NCBI GenBank assembly: GCA_021399435.1 | Contig: JAJTUP010000156.1 | Span: forward strand, 1 to 64,000 | From: Diaporthe sp. PMI_573 | Lineage: Eukaryota; Ascomycota; Sordariomycetes; Diaporthales; Diaporthaceae | Direction of reading: 5' to 3' | DNA length: 64,000 bases | In this document: one piece after another, positions 32,235 through 42,602 of the stretch | How positions within the stretch are numbered: the stretch's first letter is position 1 | How the letters are laid out: every line of letters begins with the position of its first letter | Made by a program: the position numbers and the translations under genes | Notes under the pieces: model-generated | What the model saw: only the letters and a program-made list of their open reading frames with translations | Database searches by the model: none | What the model was told of the DNA's origin: nothing

Positions 32235-33424
32235 TTACTGCTTGATCAAGGACGAAACTGAATCAACCACAGTCTTCTCGTAAGGTGTCCACTGAATTCC
32301 CAAAATCTTCTCAGCCCGCGAGTTGTCGTACCCCCAGGGTTCGAGGTTTGGCTTCTCGGAAAGTCCCCAGTTTTCCTCCTCCGGCAACTTCTCCCGCAGT
32401 TCTGGGAAGTTGTTCCAAACAGTTTGAACCAAATCCGCGTTTTTATAGAAGCCAGCGGTAATTAGGAAGCGCTTGCCAGCTGCCTCTTCCTTCTCCATGG
32501 CGAGGACATGAGCCAGAGCCACGTCACGAACGTCCACCCACAGGGGGAAGCCCGTCGGGGGCAGGCCGGACTTATACTTTCCGGAGAGCACGTCTGCCAG
32601 AAACTGGTTGGAGGTATTCACAGAGTCAAGGGACTTGACATGGTATTTGACCGGGCCATAGATCATTGGAGGGTTGATCGTCGAGAGTGTGAAGTTGGGC
32701 TTCTCGGTATCGATAAAGTCCCAAGCAGCCTTTTCTGCCAGAGCCTTCGAAGCAACGTAGGCAACGTTGGCATTAGCCAGCCCATCCTCGAGCGTCACGG
32801 GGCTCCAATCAGCCTCGGAGTATGTCTTCTTAGTACCACTCATGACGTTGCCCATGTTCAAGATTGCTGCAAACGAGGAGGTAATGACGACACGGGTAAC
32901 TCCGGGATAGGACTCCTTGACTGAACGGAGAACACCCGTAGTACCGAGCACAGCAGGATCAATGAGGTCCTTCTTCACGTCCGTCGTGTTATAATGGAAC
33001 TACAGTAGCCATGTGTTAGTAGACGAGCATTCGCTGCATGTCGGAGCCTTACCGGGCTAGCCACATGGACTACGGCTTCCAGGCCGTGCAGTTCCATCTT
33101 GCTGAACGCTCCAGGTGCGGCGATGTCAGGGACGACAACATAGTCGAGCTTTTCCTGGGAGAAATCCGAGTGGGACGCGCGGATCTGCCGCCCCTTCTCC
33201 TCGGACCTCACAGTAGCCACCACGGAGTGGCCTCGACGCAGAAGTGTGTTAAGGACATGTCCACCGAGGAAGCCGGTAGCGCCTATACCAATACAATTAG
33301 TGTCATGCGGTTCAGAAGAAACATTCGGTTAGGCAACCCTCCCCCAACATTGACGTTGTGGAAGAAAACAACCCAATTCCACAAGGTCAAGCTGGAAGTA
33401 CCTACCTGTGAGTAGGGTTTTCAT
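32235..33424 (-). CDS. NAD(P)-dependent reductase, extended SDR (Gre2/DFR-like)
   Basis: Three exons on the minus strand: 33424-33406 (19 nt), 33282-33053 and 32999-32235. All junctions are GT..AG and keep the frame, giving about 337 residues. Splicing the tiny first exon creates MKTLLTGATGFLGGHVL, the extended-SDR cofactor motif. Other motifs: VVHVASP at the end of exon 2, catalytic Ser in VVITSSFAA (about 124-125) and Tyr164/Lys168 (AYVASK). Relatives are dihydroflavonol-4-reductase-like, methylglyoxal/Gre2-type and ketoreductases, acting in the cytosol on aldehydes or ketones. No damage seen. A TATA-type box lies at 33533-33538. It diverges from NmrA-like gene 2. Confidence 0.9.
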
Positions 33425-33532
33425 GATGAAAGAGGTTGTTTGCTAAAGTTCACAAATGAATGGAGATCGAAGATCTTGTACAAACAATGTTCATCTGAGA
33501 GTGGTGTGGGATCTGTAACTATCAGTCTTCAC

Positions 33533-33538
33533 TTTATA
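33533..33538 (-). promoter_or_regulatory. TATA box of the Gre2/DFR-like gene
   Basis: TATAAA on the minus strand within TCTATAAAGT, about 110 bp upstream of the start codon at 33424. Confidence 0.55.
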
Positions 33539-34042
33539 GACGCGCCAGGGTTGCCGGATACTGAGACCTCCATCATCAAGGATCAAGTTACTCTCGCACC
33601 GTAGAAGTCGAGATTTGAGGTCCGCCACGTCACTTGGATGACTGGCCTACGAGTCAAGCCATCTTGCAGTACCACCCTAGTCCCAGCTACGCCCGAACTA
33701 AATTAGCTGCAACCTGACCCAAAAGTGTGATTATTCGGGCCGAACTTAATGTGGCCCTTATGCATTTCAATCGGGTGTAATGCTAACTCCGTCGCCCAGT
33801 CCGGCGAGCATGTATGTGTACGCTTGGAACCTATGTCACGTATGTCACTAAGCCCGACGTTTGGGACTTCCAGAGATATGTTAGACATTGACTTTTAAGC
33901 TAAAATACCTGGTCTTCTTCCTCACTGAAGTAATAGATACCATTCTTTAACATCAACATTCCGTTGCATCCATTCTACCTTGCTTAACACCGTATAGGTC
34001 CCATTCATTGACATCACTTTCCAAACGTCAGCCCATTTACAT
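33539..34042. promoter_or_regulatory. Divergent upstream region, Gre2/DFR-like and NmrA-like 2
   Basis: Non-coding spacer between two divergent reductase genes. Apart from the TATA box of the left gene, no clear element is visible; a pyrimidine-rich leader precedes 34043. Confidence 0.45.
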
Positions 34043-35095
34043 ATGATGGCTCGCCAGACTGCAAACCAGCAACCCGAGGGGTTTTCCAACCGCATCCGGA
34101 CAGTTGCGGTTGTTGGGGTGAGCCCTCCTAATTTCTCTACCTTTTACCGATAATCAAGCTGAACTACATAGGCCAGTGGCAGCACGGGTAAATTCTTCAC
34201 CCAGCACCTACTGCAGACAGGGAAGCATACCGTGACAGCCCTGTCGCGTGCTGGTACCAACAGCGTCTACCCGGATGGTACTAAGGTAGTACAGGTGGAC
34301 TACAATGACGAGGACTCTCTTGTTTCGGCCTTGCATGGTCAGGACTTCCTTGTGATTACCTTGGCCATCACTGCCCCAGAGGAGGTAAATGGGAAACTGA
34401 TCAAGGCGGCTGTCACAGCGGGGGTTCCGTATGTCATGCCTAATGCCCACAGCATCAACTTCTGGGACAGCGAGAGCCTTCGGAATGACCTTCCTGTAGG
34501 GGCCATGGTCTTGAATAGGATCCAAGAAGTCAAGGATGCTGGTCTCAAGTGTATCTCTCTCATGATTGGGTTCTGGTACGAGCATAGTTTGGCAATGGGG
34601 GAGGGCGGGTTTGGCATCGATATTGACAAGCGAACGGTTGTACTGTTCGATGATGGAAAAAAAGCCGTCAACATGTCGACATGGCCGCAGTGTGGCCGCG
34701 CTCTAGCGGCACTGGCGAGCCTGAAGAAGCTTCCTGACGATGAAAGCGACGAGTCCGTCACTCTTGCTCACTTCCAGGACCGCCCAGCGTTCGTTTCCAG
34801 CTTCAAGGTCAGTCAGAACGAAATCCTGGAAAGCATTAAGAGGGTTACGGGAACCACGGACGCGGACTGGAGCGTCTCGCATCAGCAATCTGCTGAGCGA
34901 TTCTCCGAGGGCGGCAAGGAACTTCAGGAGGGCAGCCCAGGAGGCTTACCCAAGCAAATGTACGCCAGGGTTTTCTACCCAAGCGGCGATGCCGACTATG
35001 AGCCTGACAATCAGCTCTTGGGGTTGCGAAATGACGATCTGGATGAGGCTACGAAGGCAGGCATTGAGTTGGCCAAGGCGGGGTATTCCTACTGA
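34043..35095 (+). CDS. NmrA-like NAD(P)-binding reductase, paralogue 2
   Basis: Two exons, 34043-34117 and 34172-35095, with a 54-bp intron (GTGAGC..CATAG). Joining gives TVAVVGASGSTGKFFTQHLL, with the cofactor motif GASGSTG at residues 25-31, at the same intron position as in the paralogue at 18025. About 332 residues. Shared blocks include SLKKLPDDESDES, HFQDRPAFVSSFKVSQ and RVFYPSGDAD. The family comprises NADPH-dependent reductases of the isoflavone-reductase type and NmrA-like redox sensors; substrate unknown. Intact, GC-balanced, and divergent from the Gre2/DFR-like gene, which suggests co-regulation. Confidence 0.9.
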
Positions 35096-35612
35096 TTTGA
35101 AATCTCTCAGCAAGATAGCTGAGCATAATTTTCAATTACAACCAGACCACGGTCCAGTCACATTTCCTAGAGGAGAAGGTAGTTAAGTCCATTCAAGCCT
35201 ATGCAAGCCTGTCTGGCCGCCGAAACAGAGCCCGTGCAGAACAGCAACACAACCGCGAACTATCCATCTTCTCATGTACGGCAGTAACTCGTTTCATGCT
35301 GACAGCATCGAACATTGGTTCCTTCACCGATAATCCAATGAAAACAGCTAGTCTGAGCCTGTTTGTCCTACCAGACCGACTCAGGTGCACAGCCGCGGCC
35401 TTGGACTGTCGTGTCTCGCATAGCCGTTGCTCTTCGAGGGTGAATAGCTATAACCATGCTAGAGACGTATAAGTGAACTATTACACTATACATAATTAAA
35501 ATACTTCGAACACCCGTCAAGTTGCCAAGGCAAGGGACTTAACGGCTGAATATCCAGCCCGAAGGGTAAATACCGAATACCTGCTATTAAACTCTCCTTC
35601 TGCCAAAGACGA
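35096..35612. other. Intergenic region before the pogo-like element
   Basis: No coding frame supported. It includes the 3' flank of NmrA-like gene 2 and ends at the TA target site of the transposon. Confidence 0.45.
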
Positions 35613-35614
35613 TA

Positions 35615-37469
35615 AGTCAAGTGGCCCCCTTTCCGCCACCCCCTGATTCCGCCCATTCCAGACGCGCGCACGCGTCAGGCACCCTCCCTTCCTTCGACCA
35701 CTATTTCTTTCCACCAGATTTTTCTCTTCCCTTCAAACTTCTCATGCCTTATCATCATCACCAAATGAAGCAATACACCGAAGAAAACGTGCTGGCGGCA
35801 CTTGAAGCCGTCGTAAACGACGCTAGTAGGCAAGAGGCCTCCTTACATTGGGGCATTCCGATGAGCACACTTCAAGGTCGCCTCGCCGGCGCCCAAAGCC
35901 AAACGAAGGCAGCAGAACCACAGATGAGGCTATCACCGTTTTAGGAAAGCAAGTTGCTTGAATTTGCCCTTACCCAGGCGTTACTAGGGCTGCCTATAAC
36001 CCATTTTAAACTAAGGGTCTTCGCTGCTCGGATAACTATATCTCAGACTCAGCCACCACTACTCGGTCGAAGCTGGTTAGTTGCTTTTCTTGTGAGAAAC
36101 CCAGAGATTTAAAGCTGCAGAAGCCGAGGGATGCACTCAAGCCGTGCCAATGGGGCAAAGACGACGATAATCAGAGACTGGTTTGCTATCTTTTGCCTCC
36201 CAGCTATTGCCAGAATCAAGCCAGAAAATCGCTATAATGCCGACAAAGCAGGTATCGCCGAGGGCAAAGGGAAGAACAGCATCATGCTCGGCCTAGCTAG
36301 AAGGAAGGTTGTGCTTTGAAAAGGCAATAGGTTATGTGTGTAGACCTCCTTTATCAAGTGTATCTCCGCCACAGGCAAAGCATGCCTTCCACTTGTGATC
36401 TTTAAGGGAAAAACGGTCTAACAGCAGTGGTTTAAATCGCTCGAAGGGCTTCAAGACTGGGAGTTTACAGCTATACTAAATAGCTAAACAGACAATGCCG
36501 TCGCCCTTGAATGGCTAGAGAAGGTCTTCATCCTTTAAACGAAGCTAAATGACCCAAAAGAGTGGCATTTATTGGTTCTGGATGGGCATAAAAGCCACAC
36601 TATACTCGACTTTATGTGGATATGCTTCTCAAATAAGATATATTATGTTTACTTGCCGCCATACACATTGCACATATTGCAACCTCTTGATATAGGGGTC
36701 TTCTCCAGTCTAAAGGAAGCCTATCGGAAGGAAGCCGGTCTAATTAACCTCTATACCAACAATACTCTTAACAGAAAGCATTTATTTCTACACTGCTATT
36801 AGAAGGCAAGATTAGCTAGTTTAGAAGAAAGCCATATACTTAGTGGCTGGCGAGGAACCGGTCTATAGCCTATTAATGTGGCAAAACCACTAATAAGCTG
36901 CCTCCTCGTCGAAAACACCAACACGACGATATCTACAACTAATTTAAGTGCCGCCATAAGAATCAGAAGGTCCCATTTAGCCAGTCAAGACTCTATTATA
37001 GCGAGAAACTATACATTAGCGACCCCATTAGTGTCCCGAGAGGTTTGGGCTGCTCTAAAGGATTTCGACCCTCAGAAATACTCAACTACAACTCAGCAAA
37101 TTCTCTTCAGGAAGGTCAGCAAAGCATACGACGAGAAAGACTGGCAATTGGGGAATGCCCTCAGAGAAAACCAGAAGCTGAAGAGTCAATTGGAAGCTAC
37201 AAGGCCGACGAAGAGAAGGAAGGTCGAAACGAGCCCCAACTTGAGGTTTGTGACTATTCGGGCAATTTGGAGGGCGCAAATCGAGGCCGGGGCAATTGAA
37301 GCTAAGTCAGCAGACGAAGAAGGGTCTGAAAACACCATAGAAGAGGAAGATTGTATCGTGGTAGGCGGGTCGTCGTTGTCAGACGACGACGAAGCCGAAG
37401 GGTAGTTGTGGTGGGCGTGGCGATTTGGTGGGCGGAAGGGGGGGCTGGCGGAAAGGGGGCCACTTGACT
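35615..37469 (+). mobile_element. Pogo/Fot1-like (Tc1/mariner) transposon with TA duplication
   Basis: 1855 bp. Inverted repeats at 35615-35655 and 37429-37469 are identical over the outer 24 bp (outer end AGTCAAGTGGCCCCC) and imperfect beyond. TA is duplicated on both sides (35613-35614, 37470-37471), as expected for this superfamily. The size and the single internal transposase gene fit a full-length Fot1-like element. The ends are well preserved, while the gene carries stops. Confidence 0.95.
35744..37405 (+). pseudogene. Pogo/Fot1-like transposase pseudogene
   Basis: Domain order: an N-terminal HTH (EENVLAALEAVVNDASRQEA, GIPMSTLQGRLAG), remnants of the CENP-B-type second HTH, then a DDE_1 catalytic domain with RYNADKAGI (first Asp), VLDGHKSHTILDF (second Asp) and LPPYTLHILQPLDIGVFS (third Asp), and a C-terminal tail with TRPTKRRKVE and an acidic end. 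In-frame TAG, TAA and TGA codons interrupt it at many points (first at 35942-35944). Most fit C-to-T change, so the element was RIP-mutated as a unit. It cannot make an active enzyme. Confidence 0.88.
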
Positions 37470-37471
37470 TA

Positions 37472-38546
37472 CAGAGCTATCAACGTCTACGATTTATCCG
37501 ACTGCTCCATGGCCCATAGTCCAGGGCGGAGTACCCCCACCCACTCTGTTCTAGACATGCAAGTCTGAGCCACATATAGAAGACATAGTTATTCGAACAC
37601 TAACATCGGTCTGATCCTGAACTGTCATTTGCAATGGGACGCCTTCATATAGAACACCTCGCATAAAGGAAAGAGTTAACCTGTTCGTTTAGCCCTAGAT
37701 TTGTGCTTTCGAGCTAAGACCCAAAGAATATATGGTTACTCTAGCTCCTCCCAGGGACAGACCGTCATCTCGACCCGCCACTGCAACCCCCATTATACCG
37801 ACCATATGACTACCAAACCGTGGCGATCGCTTTGGAACGCACGGTAGTACCTTCAACTCCCCTATGTTCTCTAGCTCCTCCCAGGGACAGGCCATCGTCT
37901 CGCCCGGCCACAGCTCGCTAACTTGCCTGCGAGCTTCATTCCAGTCTTCAGGATCCCCTTCAGAACTAGTTTACGGTTAGCAACCATCAACAGAGCTAGT
38001 CATTAGTGGAACCGTACCTAATTCTAATAGCATCAGGAACAAGTTGGTAAGCTCTTAAAAGAATTGCGCACACCACCAAGTCATATGGTTTCCGGCCAGT
38101 CTTGCATAAACCGTCTCCGCGGGAAATGGAAAAAGTCTCATGGCCACTACAGTTGTTTTCGATATTAGCGCACATTGTTTCATCATATAGAGGCTCTCAA
38201 AGGATAATTACCTATCGCCAACACCATTGAGCCAAATGCCTTGCTTCTCGTCGAGCTTTCGCATTGGACACCTGCTGCCTTTATAATTTTGTGACTGTCC
38301 TCGACTAAATTCGGCAAGATGTTTCGCCAGGAGGCAGGGTCAACTATGTGCCAGCTATGTGTATACCTATAGAGGAAATTAGCGGTGACTAAAAACAGGG
38401 GCTTGGGTTAACTTGGCTTACCCCATGCTTAGTTGGGTCAAATGTTTGCTTTGGTGAGAGATGCAAATGTCTTTGTCAAGTCGCTAGCGATACGAAGAGA
38501 AAAGGTCTTTATAATGGCATTAGCGGCCCCCGAAGAGACTCCTGCC
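37472..38546. other. Intergenic region with a duplicated 44-bp motif
   Basis: No gene supported. Direct repeats at 37739-37782 and 37869-37912 share CTCTAGCTCCTCCCAGGGAC and continue with a handful of substitutions through TCTCG..GCCAC, 130 bp apart. Function unknown. Confidence 0.5.
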
Positions 38547-39073
38547 AAGAGAAGGAGGCAGCCGCCGTAAATCCCAAGATCGACCTTATTCAAACATCAA
38601 CCAATCAAAGTCTCATTTATGGAAACCTGCAGCAGGAAAGCTGTAATGCAAGGAAATATAATACGTCTCTTTCTCTAGACAAGGAAGAAAACGAGTTTAA
38701 AGTTAAGAGCCTAGTAGCCAAGGGGCATATTAATAGACAAATATAGTATAAGGTTAAGTAAAAAGGCTATGTAGAGGCTAATAACAGCTAGGTAAGAATA
38801 AAAGATATCGGCACTAGGGCTATAGCTAACTATAAGTTAAGGCAACCCTAAGGCTAAGGCGAGTTTAAGTTTAAAAAATTAGTGGCAAAGAGAGAGGAAG
38901 ATGGCATCATGCTATATGAGGTCAAGTGGCACGGCCAACTAGAGTCTGAAAACATCTGGGTAGACAAGTAGGATATTGGGGCTAAGGTTATTGCTACATT
39001 TGAGATTGACCTTTCTAGAGAGAATTAGTGCTAGATTTGGAATTTAATCTTATTATCTTATAGGCTAGGACTC
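38547..39073 (+). pseudogene. Double-chromodomain block, copy 2, RIP-degraded
   Basis: Homologous to 13345-13870 in the same orientation. The same frame reads AAAVNPKIDLIQTS, LIYGNLQQESCNARKYNTSL, EFKVKSLVAKGHINRQI and then, after stops, EFKFKKLVAKREEDGIMLY, EVKWHGQLESENIWV. It carries more TAG and TAA codons than copy 1, but the Trp of the second chromodomain is still TGG here (VKWHGQ), confirming that the TAG in copy 1 is a mutation. No DUF3435 part is recognisable upstream, so this is a detached tail. It either comes from a second captain-like gene or moved as a separate block. Confidence 0.8.
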
Positions 39074-39133
39074 AGCTATTATCTACGTTATGCAGCGTAT
39101 TACATATTGAAAGTAGCAACAGCTGTGTTGATA

Positions 39134-40513
39134 TTAGGTTGTCTGCTCTAGATACTTAGCTGCTAGGCTATCTACTCCAGTTTTGTTAGAAGACGTCACT
39201 GCCTCGAAGCAGCCTATGAGACGAAAGAAACTAAATTTATGAGCAAGGTAATACAACGCCAATGCAGGAATTACTTTATAGGCAATATAATAAGTGGTGG
39301 GCATGGAGAGAACTGACATTGTCTTCAACAGGTACACCATTGCTAGGAAGGGGTAGGAGCCGAAAATTGTAAGTTGAAAGTACAGGTATTCTTCTGAAAG
39401 CTGGGATTGTTGCGTCAGGTACCTCTCTCCTAGAGCAGCAGCTTGCACTAGGAAACAGTAGGCGGCTTCCATTTTGCCTGTAACACCTCCTACCATCGGT
39501 CAACGTACTTTGAGGTCTAGCTTTAAGTATGCATATCCTATTTGCGAGTACGCGAAAATATTGATTACTTACTATAGCGGCTCACGCGGCGTTTACTACG
39601 GGAAATACTGTACATATAGACCCTTAGGTAAAAATAGACATCAATCAAGGCTCCTACCTTTGTGATATCTCGATTTACGAAAGCGCCCGGCATTCCCATG
39701 CATAACCTCCCATAAAGATCTGTGCTACGGCTTCTGTTCTTCCGATTTCTGGGCCTGTCAAAATGCTGTCGTGTCCCTCGAACTTTCCATCGATTGTATT
39801 CCAGGGTGGTTCAGTTAAATCAATTAGATCAAGATGATCAAACTTGTGTGCAGCTGCCTTTGATTCATCCCACTCTGGTGGAATTGTCGTATATTTAGAC
39901 ATTAGCTCGTCGATTGCCTCTCTGTCGTTGTACAGTGAGATAGCGGCATAACTCTACTCGCTGAATAACATCTTAGGCGCCTACATAGATAGCCTTCCTA
40001 TATCTGTTGTCAACCTCAGACGTAGAGCTCCGATATAGCCTGGTCGACTAGATCAGTAGACAATAAATGTGCCTTGAGCCAATCGTTTAGCAAGTCTAGC
40101 TTTTTGTCGATAGATAAGGCTGTAGGGCTAAATATTAAGTCGAGAATTTTGGCAGAATCTGCGTCCAATCGTGCAGAGCTACTTGCTTCACCCTTGGTTG
40201 CGACAAATTTGTCGAAATTCAAGATGCTGTAGTTATAGACATCATAAAGGTGGTAGAGACCCCTCTCCTGGCTGTCACATAGGAAGTCGCATCTCTCACA
40301 ATACCACTGCCACCCGTGATATTCGTCAATATGCCGGATAGCGTCGGCATCCCGGTTCCAGTACTCCAGCCGGTGGTGAGGTTTAAGGTCTTTTTGTTTC
40401 TGGCAGAGGAGATAAAATGAAAGACTTCTGGGCTTGATAGAACGTGCGGTTTCAGACTAAAGAGTTGCCTTGGGTTTCCAGCAGGGGCTGGTCTTGGTGG
40501 TACACAGAGACAT
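39134..40513 (-). pseudogene. Unrecognised multi-exon gene with RIP-type stops
   Basis: The minus strand has a protein-like frame from an ATG at 40513: MSLCTTKTSPCWKPKATL, stop (TAG), SETARSIKPRSL, then HHRLEYWNRDADAIRHIDEY, a WYCERCDFLCD Cys cluster and KKLDLLNDWLKAHLL. A short intron may join ISELY (about 40013) to the frame ending ECRALS (about 39680), which holds YNDREAIDELMSKYTTIPPE, LIDLTEPPWN and TEAVAQIFMGGYAWE. A last exon candidate (39134-39480) is hydrophobic (LAMVYLLKTMSVL, IPALALYYLAHKF). I do not recognise the family. At least two stops fit Gln-to-stop RIP changes. Exon joints are tentative. Confidence 0.45.
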
Positions 40514-40963
40514 TCGCCTCAAGTATCAGAATCAGAATCGGACGGCGCACAGTTACCCGGCGAAAGTGACTGCGTGTAATTTCACTTCCAGTGAAATTGT
40601 GCTGCTACGCTTTCGAGATTATCCTGGTTGCATACAATATAAATAGCTTGCGAATGCAGGTACACCTATTGTAGATCGAGATATGCTCAGGCACCGCTCA
40701 AAATGAGTGGGTGGCTCTCGCCATTCGAAGTGACTTCTCGCCTCACACATGTGTTGTCCATTTCACATTTGAATGGCAATCCAAGAGAATCTATCTACAC
40801 CGTGAATTAAGCCTAATTCTCCCAACCTACGGCGGTGACAACTCCCATTTCACTTTGGGCACCTTTTAATCTCTGTCACTAGGGGTTGCCTCCACAGTAA
40901 TTATGTTCGGCTTTACGATTCAAACACAACCATCTTTTCTTTCCTCATCAACCCATCCCAGCA
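40514..40963. other. Intergenic region with hairpins, likely divergent promoters
   Basis: Balanced composition. A perfect inverted repeat AATTTCACT..AGTGAAATT with a TCC loop sits at 40578-40598. A pyrimidine-rich leader (40930-40960) precedes the ATG at 40964. Confidence 0.45.
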
Positions 40964-41607
40964 ATGTCTGACCAGACCAATAACCACACGACCAACATGG
41001 GGAACTGCCTACCTGTGAGCCGGGACGCTAACCGCGACGGCTATGTCGAAGCTCTAGTAGAGCTTCGACACTCTCGGAAGCCATGAACACTCAACTCATC
41101 CAATACCCGATTGATGACACCATACCAGTCAGGGCTTGGATTAAGAAGTCTGGGTGCAAGTATGACTTCAAGCCCCTCCGGCCCGAAGATGAGCGCAAGG
41201 CACTCGAAGTTCTCAACCGTTACCTTCCGGCCTGGAACTAGATTGAAATCCCCCAGCTAACGCCGATCATCCCTGAGACAACCCCCGACTCAAGGGTTAA
41301 ACTGTTCCCCGAGTCCTACTTCCTCCTTCTACCTCGATGCTGGAACTGCAGAGCGCGACGAGAGGCATGTAAGCCCTATGGCCCGGCGTAGAAAACCACT
41401 TGAACCTAGTGCTTGGGAAAGAAGCAAGTCAAGAGCGTGGGAACCTTAAACTGGATTTAGATAGAGGCTGACGAGGAGGAGGATGTAAAAATGGAGGAAT
41501 TGGAGGATAATCTACTTGTTTTCGTTGTCCCGGACCTCTTGGTAATTCATGCTGACGGGGAGACGAGGCGTCTGAAGGATCCGAACCTATATACCAGCGA
41601 GGAATAG
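40964..41607 (+). pseudogene. Unrecognised small gene with a zinc-cluster-like motif
   Basis: A first possible exon starts at 40964 (MSDQTNNHTTNMGNCL) and ends at a GTGAGC donor near 41016. From the ATG at 41083 a second frame reads YPIDDTIPVRAWIKKSG, DFKPLRPEDERKALEVLN and, after a TAG at 41239, LFPESYFLLLPRCWNCRARR followed by EACKPYGPA, then several stops and an acidic tail ending at 41607. The Cys run C-x2-C-x6-C resembles half of a Zn2Cys6 cluster, but the second half is not visible. The stops are mainly TAG. Function not known. Confidence 0.4.
41045..41069. repeat. Perfect 11-bp inverted repeat with 3-nt loop
   Basis: GTCGAAGCTCT and AGAGCTTCGAC flank AGT. It could fold as a stable hairpin in the leader or intron of the small gene. 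Confidence 0.8.
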
Positions 41608-42602
41608 GGAGGGAAAGGCGGTTACTTTTTTAGACCTATATTGCAGCTGTTAGGTTGCTTAGCTACAATTTAGAGAGGACTCGTCTAGCAAAATGAAATA
41701 TAAAATTGCAACTATTAAACTTTTTGATGTTGAAAATGTGACTCGATTTATTACAAGATGGAAGAGGGCGTGTGCGATAAATGCATTTAAAAGAAGCCCT
41801 CCTAGGCAACTGTCACGGGGACCAGTACAAATGAGCCGGCAGCGTATAAATAACTCGATCCCGCCATGATTGTTATAAGTTATAGAATAATGAAATGCTA
41901 TGTGCGCTCCTGTGACCGGATAAGAGTCTTCTGCTAGCTGAATAATAAAAGAGTCTGGATTTAAATAAACAATACCAGAGGGATTCTAACGCCGTGTATA
42001 ATATATTGAATGAAATTCTATTGCAATTAAGTATACAGTAGATAAAGTATAGTAGTATTAATAACAATTATAATAAGAAGAGTACTGATTTCTTAGGTTA
42101 AATAGATAATTATCCACGATAGCACTGTTTCATCTCACGCCTAGTTGTTTCTCTCTAGGCTTTAGCCTAACTATTAGAATCCCTAAAACTCTTAGTATAA
42201 TACTAGTCGCTTTTCTGTCCATAATTGTAACTAAGAACTCGTCCAAGCTAACTCTGCCATATATAGAGCTGTCTATAGTAAACTAAAAGTCGCAAATAGG
42301 CGATAATAGCCCCAGCCTAAATTTTTTAGTTAGAGTTTAGTAAAACGTTCTCTAAGAACTAATAGTTCTATTTAAACTCTTATTCTTTAGACTAGAATAA
42401 TATAATTAAGTAGTAATGTTAGCGTCTTTAATCTTAGTGAGAGGCGATAATATATTTTGCCTACTAAAAAACCATTTCTTTATAAATAGACTAGGATTAG
42501 TATTATTCTATAGTAGTATAATACTTAAGCTAATAGCCTTATTTGAGAAGAACTTTATATATATCTTAGCTACCTTATCTCTAGTTATAGCTAGTATAGC
42601 TA
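41608..42602. other. Start of the right AT-rich RIP-degraded block
   Basis: Composition falls sharply in GC from about 41630. Frames are closed by TAG, TAA and TGA everywhere; the 70-codon frame at 42416 has no family resemblance and is not called. Confidence 0.55.
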
